Shown piece after piece: positions 39,086-51,949 of a DNA stretch of 64,000 nucleotides. Each line of letters opens with the position of its first letter. The stretch's first letter is position 1. The notes under the pieces were generated by a model. The model had not been told where the DNA came from, searched no databases, and saw nothing but the letters and a program-made list of their open reading frames with translations. The translations under genes were made by a program, and so were the position numbers. Origin of the DNA: Sinotaia quadrata (Eukaryota > Mollusca > Gastropoda > Architaenioglossa > Viviparidae); the NCBI GenBank assembly GCA_028829895.1, contig CM054180.1, positions 88,723,135 to 88,787,134 on the forward strand, given 5' to 3'.

Positions 39086-39255
39086 AATGAACTATATATC
39101 TTCTGGAATAATATTTTTTTATTATTTTTCTTTATGATATTTATGAGGGATTTTTTTTTTGTTTGTTTTGGTTTTACTCTCTAGTTTTAACCATTGGTAT
39201 TTTTAGTGTTATATAATATGACTAAAGACTGAAAAAATATGTTAAATTAATATAC

Positions 39256-39402
39256 CTGTACACTATTGATGCTGGAGGCAGCTTTGGCCATGCCCTCAAT
39301 GCACGTGTTAATGATTGGTATAACATTTTTTTCAATCTCTGCACATTGTAAAATGCATTCCTGCACTTTGTGTACTCGCTTTTCTTCCATATCTTGTAAT
39401 TG
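39256..39402 (-). CDS. FNBP1L/TRIP10-like: TOCA exon f: C-terminal F-BAR
   Basis: This 147-nt exon is 49 codons long, phase 0 at both ends. It starts QLQDMEEKRVHKVQE and contains IEKNVIPIINTCIEGMAKAA. It matches human IQEMEERRIVRMGES and [20 protein letters not shown]. The acceptor is a T-rich tract ending TTCAG and the donor is GTATAT. The VIPII-x-C-EG-AA pattern is diagnostic for the end of TOCA F-BAR domains. Confidence 0.94.
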
Positions 39403-40073
39403 CTGAATAAAAAAAGAAATAATTAACATGTAAATTTATTTTATGCTACAGCAAGAAGTAAATGAAGATGTACTGTTTTGTAGATATATGAATGGTTTTT
39501 GTTAAGGACACATACTGCACAAGAAATCAATTTTTTCTTATTTTAAATATTTAAATTTTTTTTCTTTCAGTTTTGAGATTTTTACACATTTGCATACTTT
39601 GATATCTTCTTTTGCAGAAAATATGTGTTTTCTTATTAAAAAATGTGTTCTTTGTGCAAATAAAGTTGTTTTTCCGATCTACCTGTGTTCAAAAAAGCAT
39701 TTTCTTTGCATAGTATCGCTGATAATAGTCCACTTTGCTTCACAATACCTGCCATTTTTTAAAACTATACTAAAGAGTGTTATATAAATATGGAATTAAA
39801 GGGAATTACCTCCCTTATACTAAAAAATGTAGGCTCATCATATTTTAACACGATATATGCATGTGGTTTGACAAAACCTTGACCCACTACAAGGGCTTGT
39901 GTGGTGTGTCATGTAATACAAAAAAGTGAAAATCGTTCTTTGATTGGGTAAAAAAGTGGTTGCTGCGGGTTACATATCAAATCTGGGCATTTTCAAAATG
40001 GCCGCCAATGAATTTTGCATCACCTAGTGCTCAGTTCTAATCATACAAAATTAGTTTCTCTAAGCAATTAACA

Positions 40074-42878
40074 ATGTCGCTCAGGAAACAAAAATCGTCT
40101 AAAGGTCTAAAAGCAGTCGAAGTTCGATGGGAAAAGCGGAAAGCAAGGCAAAACAATTGTAGTAAGCCTAGCAATCACTTGCCTACTGCTGCAGACAATG
40201 TACAACCGAATTTACATACTGTGACACCCCCACTCCCACCCCTGTTTACCCAAAACAAACGAAGTTTCATAGTTGCAGACAGTGTACAAACTCCAGATTT
40301 TGACAATATCTCCTCAGCTACTTCCCACCCATCTACTTCTAGAGCAGGGGCGGGCAAACTTTTGAGACCGTGGGCCAGATAAAACTGTTGGAACAGTTCG
40401 CGGGCCAGATAGACGACCAAATATCACAAGTCCAGCAAGTTCAGAATATAAAATGAGAACAAAAGTAATTTTTAAAAAATAACTCTATTTCAATGAAAGA
40501 TTAATGAGATGGATGGTGTTGCTTACAATTAATCAGTGATTCAATGTCTGGCTTAACTGATGAGGTTGACAAGCGAAGAATGTCATTTAGATGACGGTAA
40601 GAGAGTTGAGAGCGAAGGCGACTCTTTGTATATTTCATCTTTGAGAACAGTTGTTTAGAGCAAAATGTGCTTCCAAAATAGCTACAATGTGCTGATCATG
40701 TTTAACAAAATGTGGAAACTTGCCTGATGGAAGAATGACATCACGAAAAAAAGAAAGTGTGGAACTTTGCTTTTAACTCATCGCTGCATTGCATATCTAC
40801 CAACTCCATCTGCAAGGAAGCTGGAGCGTCATCCATTGTGATTTCAAAAGGGGCACTGAACAACTTGAAATCTGCAGAGAGTGGTCTGATACCCCCAAAA
40901 CGTGAGAAAAATTCTTCCCTCAGTGAGGTAATGACTGCACCACAAGTCTCCAAATCAACATCTGCTATGGAACAAGCAGAAAGACATGCAAAATGCTGAC
41001 ACTGACCATTAGACAACTGGAATTCCCACAAACATAGTTTCACTTCAAATGCTGTGATGTGTGAATACATTTCAGGAACGAGAACATCCTTACCTTGCAA
41101 ATTGACATTGGGGATGTTGAGGTGTGTGATGATATCCGTGAGAAAGGCCAGACGAGCAAGCCATTTTAGGTCAGTGAAGTTATCAGCATAGGGGAGGTTC
41201 TTTTCATGAAGAAAGTTGAACATTTCTTGTTGTAGGTCCCACACACGAAAAAGCATGGCTCCACAACTTAGCCAGCGGACTTCACAAAAGTAGAGCAGGT
41301 CACAATACTGAATAGTGCGCATTCACTTCATCCATCAGTGCCTGAAATTGACGATGTTTGAAACTTTGGGAAAGTATGGAATTTACAACCTTCAACACAA
41401 CTGACATGACCTCAACGAGGTTTGCAGACTTGGCACATAAGGATTCTTGGTGAATGATGCACTGCAATTTAAGGATAGTCTGGTTGTGTCCAAGGGCCTT
41501 ACATGGTGAACGAGAAAAGAAGCTGCACCCTTATTCTCTCCAATCATTGCCAGTGCACCATCAGTCGTTACACATACCAAATCAGGACAGATCAAGGGAG
41601 TGATGTTCCACACACTGAAGTAAGGCATTGAAGATGCCTTGCCCAGTGGTGGTGTCATGTAGTGGAACAATCTGAAGGAACTCTTCATGCACTTGGAGGG
41701 CAGCAGTAAACCTCATATGAAAATAGCTAGTTGGACTGTATCTTTCATGTCAGTGCTCTCATCAAGAGCAAGAGAGTAGGCGACAAAGGTTGAGCAATCA
41801 CTCTTCACTGAGTCTTGCACATTGTCTGACATCTCAATGCGACGACAAATAGTACGGGATGACAGACTCATATTCTCCCAAGACAGATCGTTGCTCTGGA
41901 CAGACAGAATTCACCAGTCATGAGATATTCCTTGATAAAGTCTCCATCAGAAAATGGCTTCATTCTTTGAGCAAGGAGTAGTGAAACTTCATAACTGGCA
42001 GGTGTCACTTTTTTATGCACAGATGTTTGCTTATGAAACATCAAACTGCTTTTCTCTATATTGCCTGTGAGTTTAGCAATAGTATTCTTTTTCTCAGAGG
42101 CAGACATTAAAGCGCACATAAACTCTTTGAAGACAGCAACAGTTTTCAAACAGATCAGACACTGAGGTTCTATGAAAAAGTACTTCTCTCCACTCAGAGT
42201 TATGTCACAAATGTCAGACTTTCCATATCCACTTAAAATTTTTTAGGATGCTGGGTTGCAGATATGATTGTGGGGATGGGGGAATAATGGCAAAGAAATA
42301 GCAGAAATGCAACAACCAGTTGGGTTGTGATGGCAAAAGACTGTGAGTTTCAAATTCGGCACCTCTGTTCACCTCCAGCCCTCCTTCCCCACGCCCAAGA
42401 GTCATGGTGAAGGTCAGGTTACGACTGAGGCAGAGTACAGATGCTGACATACATGTACTATTGTACATCTATCCTAGGCCTGGGAGAGTTCAAAAGTCAA
42501 CGAACTATAAAGAGGTGCTAGTGGAATATACACAACCACAGACATAAATTGTACATAAGCACACACGATTCTGTGTGAGTAATTCAGTGTTAAAATTACA
42601 TGTAGTCTCTAGACTAGTTTAGCCTTAGCTGTTTGACAGCGTATAACTATGCCCAATTGTTTTAGTGACTTTTGCCTTGCTGGCCTAAAGCAATGTTAAC
42701 TGTGAATAGCTTGGCAGGCCAAACAAAAATGCTTCGCGTGCCAGGTTCGGCCCGCGTGCCAGTTTCCCGCCCCTGTTCTAGAGGAACAATGCAAGATGTT
42801 TATTCCGCTCCTAGTCCTAGAGCTACCACGCTCATTGCAGACGACGCAAATCGTTTAAATTTGCAATCATCCAATTGA
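40074..42878 (+). pseudogene. Unknown ORF of 121 codons split by a hAT transposon
   Basis: An ORF begins ATG at 40074 (MSLRKQKSSKGLKAVEVRWE) and is open up to the transposon at 40345. The reading frame resumes at 42784 and stops at 42876-42878. Counting 40074-40344 and 42784-42878 gives 366 nt, exactly 122 codons with stop, so the ORF was open before insertion. The product would be basic at its start (KRKARQNN) and then rich in Ser, Pro, Thr and Asn. I do not recognise it. It resembles in style, not in proven identity, the basic N-terminus of the Kolobok remnant at 59009-58728. It could be the first part of another transposon ORF. Confidence 0.4.
40345..42775 (-). mobile_element. hAT transposon (ZBED/GTF2IRD2-like), degenerate
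   Basis: This 2431-bp element has near-identical ends CAGGGGCGGGCAAACT and, reversed at the right, CAGGGGCGGGAAACT. It is flanked by an exact 8-bp duplication TTCTAGAG at 40337-40344 and 42776-42783. On the minus strand a transposase remains in broken frames. A BED-like CLIC start (about 42175) is followed by LLLAQRMKPFSDGDFIKEYL (about 41985-41925). LVCVTTDGALAMIGENKGAA (about 41580-41520) matches the family GITTDGAPAMTG. CEVRWLSCGAMLFRVWDLQQ and LQMELVDMQCSDELKAKF come next (41322-40741). The dimerisation segment LFSKMKYTKSRLRSQLSYRH then LNDILRL lies near 40650-40530. Frameshifts make it inactive. Confidence 0.93.
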
Positions 42879-44308
42879 TCACCTCCCACCCGCCTACTGC
42901 CACAAGAAAACATGCCAAAATTGCAATGAAGTTTACAATCAAATGCATGACAGGAAGTCTGTGAGAATGATGGGTATTTTATTTACATCATATATATTTA
43001 TCAGTTATAGAGAGTGATTCTTTAAAAAATAAATATTATATTTAACAACTTAATTAATATGTGTAGAACAACTCATATAACATGAAAGTACTGGTACTTT
43101 CTTGTTATTATCATCCAACTATAGGTGTCAATTATTATGATAATTATTTTATTTTAATAACTGTCATTTTAACAAATGAATTACCATTATCATGGCATAG
43201 GACAGTCAGCTGAAAATATTTTATGATAGCATACTACAATTGTGTAGCAACAGTTTACATCTGAAAGATACTAACTAGTATTGGGGAGAGAGGGGAATGT
43301 TGTCACTGTTGACAAAGGAAGTCCCAAAACATGTATCACAGAAAAACTATTGACAGGATATGTTTATGTTAAAATAAAAACCTTCCACTTTTGTGACAAA
43401 AAATTACCAAGAGTAGAATATTCTTCATAAATGATGATTTAAGACAGTTACATTCATATGCATGATAGGTAAGTATGATGAGTTTTTTCTAATTTACCAG
43501 AAATGTTGTCTCTTTACCCTGATGATGTTTTTATTTTAATTATCATATTTAACAAGTTAATCACCAGAGTAAAACTTTTTCTTATATTTTCATTTAAGAA
43601 AGTTAACTAAAAACTGTTTGTGATTGCATACTACAATTATGAAGCAATAGTTTATATTTATAAGATACTAAAATATTGGAAAACTGTGAATGGGAGTACT
43701 GACATATGCCATCTTTCACAGCTATAATTTTTTCTACTTGAATATAAGTTGAGGGTATGTTTTGGTTGATCAAAAATAAGAATAAATTTCTTGATTTGTA
43801 CTCAAGTACAGAAAGTAAATTAAATTAATAAAAAATACCAATTTCAGTATGTTTGCAGCTATTTCAATTCAGATCAGCTACTCTCAAAAACTAAGGCTTA
43901 TAACTTTACATCACTCTGCATTACTGACATTGGTAATTTGAGAAAGATACTGAAGAAATTATATTTTCAAAAAATATTTCTTAAGATTATTTCCTTAATT
44001 AAACTGAAATAGTGGTTAATTTTTGTTTTACAAAGTCAATTTAACTCTATAAGAATTATCAATATCTGCATAATTGAAAGGATTAAGCTAACATCATCAC
44101 AGAATTGAGGTTAAACAAATTTTAGATTTAAAGAAGAAGATATAAATTTATTTTCTGATCTCTCAAGCTTTATCTAAACATTTATGCAAATGTTCATGCA
44201 ATGTACAAGTTTACTAAATTTTATCCTCAGTCTTCCATTTGAGAGCATTAACTGCTTTTCTAAGAATATGATAACAGAGATGCACGTACCCTGAGTATAA
44301 AGACTTAC

Positions 44309-44437
44309 TTGAAACACCTGCGGCATTAATGTATGAAAGTGTTCATGCTGGTTGTTGTTGAACTGCTGTAAGACACTAGCATAATCATTCTTGCACTCCT
44401 CACACTGCTGGGCTTTTTGGTTCATAACAATTCTTTG
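44309..44437 (-). CDS. FNBP1L/TRIP10-like: TOCA exon e: F-BAR helix segment
   Basis: This 129-nt exon is 43 codons long, phase 0 at both ends. Key stretches are QAQ-like QKAQQCEECKNDYASVLQQF and HEHFHTLMPQVFQ. They match the family pattern in which a Ser/Ala-Asp-Tyr segment is followed by HEYYHTHIPNIFQ. The acceptor is TTTGTTTGTAG and the donor is GTAAGT. This is the helix leading to the F-BAR wing tip. Confidence 0.94.
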
Positions 44438-45111
44438 CTACAAACAAAAACAGTATGCCAAAAAGGGATTTACTCATGTGTAGAATGTAAAATGCAAAAT
44501 TATAGAGAGTAGAATGTAAAATGTAGAACTACAGAATTTAGGATGTAAAATGTAGAACTTAGAATACTGAGAATGTGCTATTATCAATAGTTAATCTAGC
44601 ATGTACTCCAAAGTGTCAAAGTGTGGTGGATAAAATTAAGTGTGTTTGCCAGTTACAATATAGGGATTATATAGTGCTATAATATGTTCACTTTGCTATT
44701 TTTTGGCCCTTTTGTTATTGGTGAGATCCAGAGTTATGGCAACCTGCTAATACAAATAAGTGATAAGGCTCCCTAAGTTTTTTTCCAATTCCAACTTACC
44801 AACATCAGTTCCGTACCTACTAACTAAGGTGAATTAGTTCTGTTGTGGATTAACTGCAGATGCAGTGTATGCTACTCAGCATCACTGAAAAATAGGAATC
44901 AACCTACATAATGATCCAACATACAAACCCTTCACAAATTCCAACTCAGGTTCAACATCAGACTATGAATGTCTGAAAGAATGGAACTCATTTGTAACCC
45001 ATAACATGCCTAAATAAGAATTTTAATTTAAATACAATATATGTAACTTTAAAAGAAAATGCAATAATAATATAAAAAGACAATAACTGTTCAATCAAAA
45101 TTGTAACAAAC

Positions 45112-45216
45112 CTTTTCTACTTCTGCTCTTGATAAATTAATGTCTGCATCAGCTTTTCTATAGTTGTCCAAAGCCCTTTCTGATTCTCTGAAAGCCTTTT
45201 CGTAAGTTTTTTTACT
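45112..45216 (-). CDS. FNBP1L/TRIP10-like: TOCA exon d: F-BAR helix segment
   Basis: This 105-nt exon is 35 codons long, phase 0 at both ends. It begins SKKTYEKAFRESERA and contains KADADINLSRAEVEK. The corresponding human FNBP1 stretch starts SKRRFERDCKEADRA and has MDADINVTKADVEK, so the match is clear across the exon. The acceptor is ATATATTTCAG and the donor is GTTTGT. It encodes the antiparallel helix after the QEG segment. Confidence 0.93.
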
Positions 45217-48200
45217 CTGAAATATATAAAGAATTAAAAAATTATCATTATCAGGCTTACAGGCTTATTTCATTTAATGTATTTATATGCCTGTAAGCCT
45301 GATAATGAATGACCTTTAAGTAATATTTTTATTAAGATCTTAATTGTGTAAGTAAATGCTGAAAGCATCATTCTTCCTTGCAAGTGGTTGAAAATTCCAA
45401 TTCTATATGCCTAGAAGACAGTCTTACCCAAAAGAAACTGCTGCCATTATCATCTCAAGCAAAAAGTCTGCAAGGATACATTTTTTGGTTGTGTTCAGTG
45501 TACAGTCGAACCTGGAAATGTCGATGGCCTAGGGGTTTGCCAAAAAGTATCGAAATAAGTGATGATCGAGGTTACCAAAAACAAATATGGCGGCAATGTA
45601 TTACAGTACTATAACGTGCACTTGAAATTTCTTTATGTACATGATGTGTGTTAATGAATGAGAATGTACATGCTTGTGTTTGATGATTTTTTTTTTACAC
45701 AACAGCATTGCCGCGATTTGCTTAATGACGCGATCGGCATGCTATAAAAATGTACATACATGTACATGTTTGCTAACAACAAAAGGTTTATGTACACACA
45801 GTTAATATGGTTTCTTTACAAAGTCTAAAATGCTTTGTTGCTTTTAGCCTTTAACAGTCTACTTGAAAACAAATGCTTCAATATTACATGTAACGTGCTT
45901 GAAATTTCTTTATGTACATGATGTGCGTTAATAAATGAGAACGTACATGCATGTTTTTGATTTTTTACACAACAGCATTGCTGCAATTTGTTTGATGATG
46001 CGATTGGCAGGCTATAAAAATGTACATACACTGTACGTTGTTTGCTAACAACAAAAGGCTTATGTGCACCAAATAACAGCAGAGATTTACCAGTACATGT
46101 ATACAATGTAAAATGTACAAACCTTTCATTATATTCTCCAACATTGCAACATCTCACAAAATCACAAAAAACCTGCGGGGTGTACACTTTAGTTCGTTTT
46201 TACAAAAAGCTAATCAGTGTCAAAATTATTAAATTCATGAGTCATTTCGCTCTGATACAGCTCTGAAAAGTATCGTACGTGTGGTTACTTCAAAAGCGGG
46301 CTAATCAACATAAAAGAGGTGTGAGCCAGTTGAAGGACATCGATAACTAACATTTTCAAAAGCCAGCGATGATTAGTCATGGGGATCGAGATAACTGATG
46401 TTAAGTGGTGATTTGGGCCCTCTTTTGTGCTCGAGATACATGTACAGTACAAAGAAAGAAAGAAACAAACAAACAGACATTGTACTAGTGTTCGGTGACA
46501 TAAGTGATGAGAAAATGCTACAAGTGGGAATTTGGCCCACCGTCGATTCTCGATACAAACCTTTCATTATAAACATATGTACTGTATATGCAATCTCCAA
46601 CATTGCAAACACAAAGATTGATCACAAAATCAAAAAAGCCTGCAGGGTGTACATGAAGTTCGTTTTTCGCTCACACTCACTCCAGAAGCCGCAATAGACC
46701 TTTCATCTTCATGATGTTCTCAGTCTTGGTTTGCTTCTAAGGTGCAGGGTAGGAGGAAGGGGGTGAAACAAGTCGCACTTATTAGGCGCACACCCTCAAC
46801 TGCTCTCCAATAGTGTGGGGGGGGAGGGGGCGAAGCTGCCTCTGAAAAGTATCATACAAGCGGTTACTTCAAAAGTGGGCTAACTAACAAAAGAGGTGTG
46901 AGACAGTTGAAGGGCAACAGTGTGCCTATTTTGCCCATGGCAAACATCGTGCCCAATGAGGAAAACAATGCATTCTAAGTTTAAGCTGCAGATTGTTAAC
47001 AAGCCTTGACCATTTATTGTTAGCAAGATGGTGAAGTGGCATCGGTATCTAACATTTTCAAAAGCAGCGATAAGTTGTCACGGGGGTCGAGATAACTGAT
47101 TTAAGTCGCGATTTGGGCCCTCTTTTGTGCCTGAGATAGTAGGGTTCGGTGACATAAAAGAATCAATGTAACCAATAAGAAAATGCTAAGACAAAGAGGG
47201 AATTTGGGGGTTCCACTTAAAATATGTCGACTTACTAGGGTTGGCAAATTAACTAATGCCGAGATAAATGGGTTCGACTGTAACCTAAATTTATGCAAGG
47301 AATGTCATGCCCCAAACCACCAATAAACTAAAGTGTTAGTGCACTAACATATATCAATCCCAAGTATCCACCATGAAAGGTGTTTTGTTTGTTTTGCAAG
47401 CATTTGTTGGTTTTATAAGCAGTCACAAGATTATAAAAATTGCATTTACAGCAGCTAAGTAATCAAGGCAACAAGAAAATACAAACATCTGTGTTGGGAA
47501 ATAAGCTTTTACTATCTAAGAAACAGGAAATAGCAAACTTTTGAGCAGTTCACCTGTGGAAATTGAAAGCACTATGGATATAAAATAAAACAGTGGAATT
47601 TGGATTGCGATCAACTTCTATTAGACTTAAAACAATAAATGGTTAAATTTGGAGTAGAATTTTAGAATAGGCTAGCAGAGTGAGTGAGTGTTTCTTTATA
47701 AAGACTTTAAAACCATGCATCGTGTTATTCTACTGTGCCAAATTTCTAAGTGTTGTGCACCAATTTTGCCATGTGTGACTGTGAAATAAGATACTTAAAT
47801 GTCTGCAACACATTTTATTTAATGTTCCCTGCTGAACTTTAAAAACATTTTAAATTTCCACTTCCAGAGATCTGTCAGTATTTTTAAACAAACAATTCTA
47901 TTTGATCATGACCAGAACAGAATGATAGAAAATAAATTTAGCATACTCATAAGCCATAACTGTACCAGAGTTATCAACATTTGAAATAACCCTTATCAAT
48001 CATCATCATCATTAAATTGGATGTCCATCACACAAGTGGCTATAGCAGTTCAACTAGTAATCATCATAAGAAACCCCAACCATAAAATCCATTTTTGACC
48101 ATCATTGAAGGCACTAATTTATGCTTTTATTAATTTCTTCCCAGTCTATCCATTTTTATTCACCTTTGTTCTTATCTCTCTTCCACCTCTCTATACAAAC

Positions 48201-48264
48201 ATAATAAAAGTTGAGACTATAAATTATAAATCTAATAATTAGGCAAATCAAATATGTAACTAAC
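45217..48264 (-). other. TOCA intron between exons c and d
   Basis: It holds the pogo-like element 45503-47280. The rest, 47283-48264, is AT-rich with short ATC repeats and no supported feature. Confidence 0.7.
45503..47280. mobile_element. pogo/Tigger-like element, non-autonomous
   Basis: This 1778-bp element has inverted ends CAGTCGAACC and GGTTCGACTG and TA on each side (45501-45502, 47281-47282), as in Tc1/mariner-group pogo relatives. The interior is repetitive. A block at about 45610-45790 is repeated at about 45895-46065 (shared TTGAAATTTCTTTATGTACA). Another at about 46340-46440 is repeated near 47040-47130 (shared GATTTGGGCCCTCTTTTGTG). No transposase reading frame is recognisable. 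A truncated, inverted relative is at 5505-6035. Confidence 0.8.
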
Positions 48265-48327
48265 CTTGTCCAATGCCTGTGCACTTTGCCTAAGTTGTTC
48301 TTGCAATTTGGCACCTTCTTGTAGTTG
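48265..48327 (-). CDS. FNBP1L/TRIP10-like: TOCA exon c: F-BAR helix segment
   Basis: This 63-nt exon is 21 codons long, phase 0 on both sides, and begins QLQEGAKLQEQLRQS. It aligns with the family segment FQEGRRAQQQLEN between the QERK motif and the next exon. The acceptor is TTTTGTGCAG and the donor is GTTAGT. The sequence is Gln-rich and helical, as expected for an F-BAR coiled coil. Position and phase between two unmistakable exons support the call more than sequence identity does. Confidence 0.85.
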
Positions 48328-49224
48328 CTGCACAAAATATTTTACAGTTTAGAATCTAAAGAAACAAACTGCTCAGGCTGACTTTTGCTTTTAAAAAAGC
48401 AATAAATTGTAATAAAATCAATCTTTAAAATTTGCAATTTAACTTGCACAAAGTATTAGATATAATCAAATAGATGACTTTCTTTAAAAACACTTTAAAT
48501 TATTATAGGTAGTCAAATGTGTGATTCACACAGAGGGCTAGCACATCAATTAACTGAACTTTGATTATCTGACAATCCATTTTCTGTGACATGAGAAATG
48601 CTTTAGTTTACATTGCTTTGTGGATATATTTCTTATGATATTTTTTGTACAGTACGATAAGGTGGCAGAGTAAATCTGCCTATCCCTCTTTGCTGACAAT
48701 GTCAGAGTGACTTGACCTCGGGCACTCCTTATGATGATATTTTTTGTAAGTGTCAAAATTGGAAGTAAGCAGCTCAGATGGAGAATGGCTAAAAAATTGT
48801 TGTTGCAATCCAAACCAGTTCATAAGAATTCATCCAATGGGGATGGACTGAAAGTTATTTTGTTGAAGAAAGTCTATATTCTAATCACTTTGATTTTGAC
48901 AAAACTCTAGTCTGGTCATAAAAGCTATCATTAGCTTATGGTAAGTAAACTGACTGATAAAGAAAGAATAGACTAAAAATATTTCATACGTTTGCTATTG
49001 ATCTATGATTTGAATTAGAGAATGCTTATGTAATTGAACCATTATTTCTTGGTTCACTAATTTATTATGTTGTACATTATACTTGTGAGTTTTGATGGAT
49101 GCTATATTTCTTATGCTTTGTGTGTATCGGATTAACAATATTGTTGCAGGCTTTGTAAGTTGAGAATATAAGGGAGAAAGGAATATAGAGGTGAAATATG
49201 GTCTGAAATTCAGTGCTGCCTTAA

Positions 49225-50310
49225 CCCTTTACTGGGCAGAGCAATCCAAAACGTTTGTACGCCGTAATGGGCAAAATGTTCAAAAGCGTGCATATCAACC
49301 AGTGCTCTTTTCTTCTCGTATCGTTCGAGAAATCATGAGAGTTCCGGTGTTTACAGGAAGTATGACGATTTCTGCGCCATTTTGAAATATTTTCTCCTTG
49401 CTTCGTTCATTTTTTCATAAAATTTTCTTTGTTTTTCGCGTTTGGTGTTTCAAATGAATTTCTTAGAATTGTCGAGCAATTGTGAGGAGTTTAATGGATT
49501 CAATTTATTGGATAATGAGGTAAGAGAAGTTTATTTTGAATTGGACGATAGGATTAGAAGTGACATTAGTGTCAGTAGCGTGCATACGTAGTATCTTTCA
49601 AATTTTGGAGGAGAGTGCTTCAGATTCTGAGGATATCGAAGAGGAGTAGGGGGAAGGGGTATCTGGAGACGCACATGGTTGGAATAGTAGTACTTTAACA
49701 CTGAATATATTGGAATTTATAACAGAAATGGGGCCGAATTTGACTGTAACTAATGATAGTACTCAGCTGGCTTTCTTCTACCAGTTTTTCAAATAAGAAA
49801 CATTTGACAAGATAGCGGAATAAATGAACAAATACGCATGTCTGAAAAATTGCGAAAAAACAAAATGGTGATCCAGGTTGGAAGGAAACTAATGCCACTG
49901 AAATTAAGGCTTATTTTGGACTTATGATTCTGATAGGAATTCACAACCTGCTGAAAACAGAAATGTATTGGTTGTCTGATGACAGATTAGTGTTCCTGGC
50001 ATCAACAAAGTGTGTGTACATAGTGTTTGTAGTGGACAATAATTGGACACTATTTTTTTGTGTGTAAATTACTAAATATATATTTTCATGCATGGATTCA
50101 AATTTAACACCTGAAAGTATACTTCAATTAAGGATATTAATAAACTGCTTTCATTTCCTTTCATTTTGCATTTTATTTCATTGAAATATATGCACTAATA
50201 CCTAAGGTATGATGTTTTTACTAACGTAACCCTAAATCTCAGTGAAATCCTGAAAATTCTTGCCTGCACAGAGATAAAAAAAAAAAGGAAAACGCCCGCC
50301 GAGTAAAGGG
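49225..50310 (+). mobile_element. Internally deleted piggyBac element
   Basis: This 1086-bp element lies between TTAA (49221-49224) and TTAA (50311-50314). Its ends are CCCTTTACTGGGC and, reversed at the right, CCCTTTACTCGGC. A plus-strand ORF starts MNFLELSSNCEEF at 49454 and soon stops. Further on, about 49865-50010, comes DPGWKETNATEIKAYFGLMI then LIGIHNLLKTEMYWLSDDRL, the piggyBac transposase motif (W, TE, GLMILIGI, YWSDD). The catalytic core after that is missing, so it is non-autonomous. Confidence 0.9.
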
Positions 50311-51396
50311 TTAATACTACATTTGCAGAGAAAGTACAGTTTGACTACTGTTGTCTATGCTAGGATAAACTGAATGATTATCAAGCATTGTTGTGTGTTA
50401 CATGTCCAGTATTTATTTAAAGACCCCGCTTAGGAATTTTACAGAACTTTAATTTAATTAGATAAATTAATTTCCCCTCTTTCCTTAAACAGACTGGACG
50501 CTCAAATTATCTTTCATCTCATATGAAAATGCACCTTTGTAGTACAGACAAACAGATTCACGAACAGACAACTTGTGTACAATAGCCGGTTTGGAAACTG
50601 TTAACACTCTCTTAAATCTTTATGCATTCAAAAGGTTCATTTAGCTCAGTCGATCCCCCATCCAAACCACGAATTAGGTCTATATGCATAAAAATCACTA
50701 CGAAAGAATTTAATAATTAATATTTAACAATAACAAGCAATTACGAAGACACAGCTTCAGATCTAAACTAAGGCGAGTTCAATCTGCTTGAGTGTTAGTG
50801 TTTAAAGAGTTATTTTTGCCAGCACTTTCGATTGATTCAGAGTTCGGTTTTAGTTACTCATCTTTCTCAGTAGACTAATAATCCTGTATTGCATCATGTT
50901 TTTGGAAAGATGCTGAAATGCTGAATAAAATTATATTTTTTCCATGATTTTGTGAAAAATATTTGACCCCCAAAATTTGTCTCAAACTTTTTACTTAATT
51001 TTTTGGTGTTATTATGAAATAAATATGAGTGTAGAGAGTTATCTCTCTTCTTTTTAATGGACCAATCAGAATTTAGCTTACTTATCCATGCAGGTATTGC
51101 AAAATTCTTAAAACATGGTACCTGAAAACGTGAATTTAATTTTTCAGCCATGAGGCGCCCAATAAAAATTTTTCGACGTAACCCTACTTTCATCAAAGTT
51201 TACAGATACAATAATAAAGTTCAGATGAAAAGCAAGAACAAACTTTAAAAGATGAAACATAGCTTTTTATTTTTATATAGAAATGGTTAGTTCAGGTTTA
51301 GTGTGAAGAAAACTGCTGTGAGCTAAAGTTCAGTAAATTTGCGTGTAAAAGTGCGTTTGTCCCCTGTAAAACAGCAACGTTGGGACTACCTACTAT

Positions 51397-51655
51397 GACT
51401 GATGCTACAGAAAATTTATATACATGAAATGAATGAACCTTTCTCCATATGACGCATTCCTGATCAAATTTGGAGCAATAATACCTTCTCCAGACTCAAG
51501 TGAGTCCATCACTGCCGCCTGAATCAAGCTCGTATCAGGCTCATTCATAATCAGAATCAGAATTAATTAGGCCGACTTTTGTGATAAAGTGTAATACTGT
51601 AATTCATGACAAATTCAAGATGGTGATCAAGACTGTGTCCTTTGTTTACGATTTT
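51397..51655 (-). repeat. Interspersed repeat, copy 2
   Basis: This stretch is similar to 32932-33205 along its length (shared TTTGGAGCAATAATA and CAGACTCAAGTGAG / TAGACTCAAGTGAG). On the minus strand its frame begins NSDSDYE but carries stops, unlike copy 1. It is probably a fragment of a DNA transposon coding region. Confidence 0.65.
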
Positions 51656-51949
51656 TAATGTGAGATTATGAGCATGAAATAATAAAATATAACTTTTAAG
51701 AAAGATTAGTCATATATATTAACATCTAATTTTGATGCACCACTGGTTTTTAAAGTAAAATTTTGTTTACAAAATAATATTATATAGGTAATCTAAGACA
51801 AAGTACACAATAAACATCTGTATATGAAATAATTTTGAGCACAAGACCTCCTGGCAGCTGAGTGTTGTATGATGGGAAAATATTCCTACATATATATTTT
51901 ATATAAATTTTCATTTGTGGAATGAGTGCGTATTGCGTCCTGTTTACAG

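Larger units (their letters stand above)
36195..39255 (-). other. TOCA intron between exons f and g
   Basis: This intron contains a LINE C-terminal fragment (36740-37330) and part of a 500-bp interspersed repeat (38573-39085). The rest (36195-36740 and 37330-38570) is AT-rich with no supported feature. Confidence 0.75.

Noticed and set aside
45825..46266. Overlapping ORFs on both strands within the pogo-like element
   Set aside because: They come from internally duplicated non-coding sequence and match no transposase motif.
50490..50590. Plus-strand stretch TGRSNYLSSHMKMHL after a good acceptor, looking like a C2H2 finger end
   Set aside because: It has no Cys pair, stops soon after, and no neighbouring fingers are present; probably chance.
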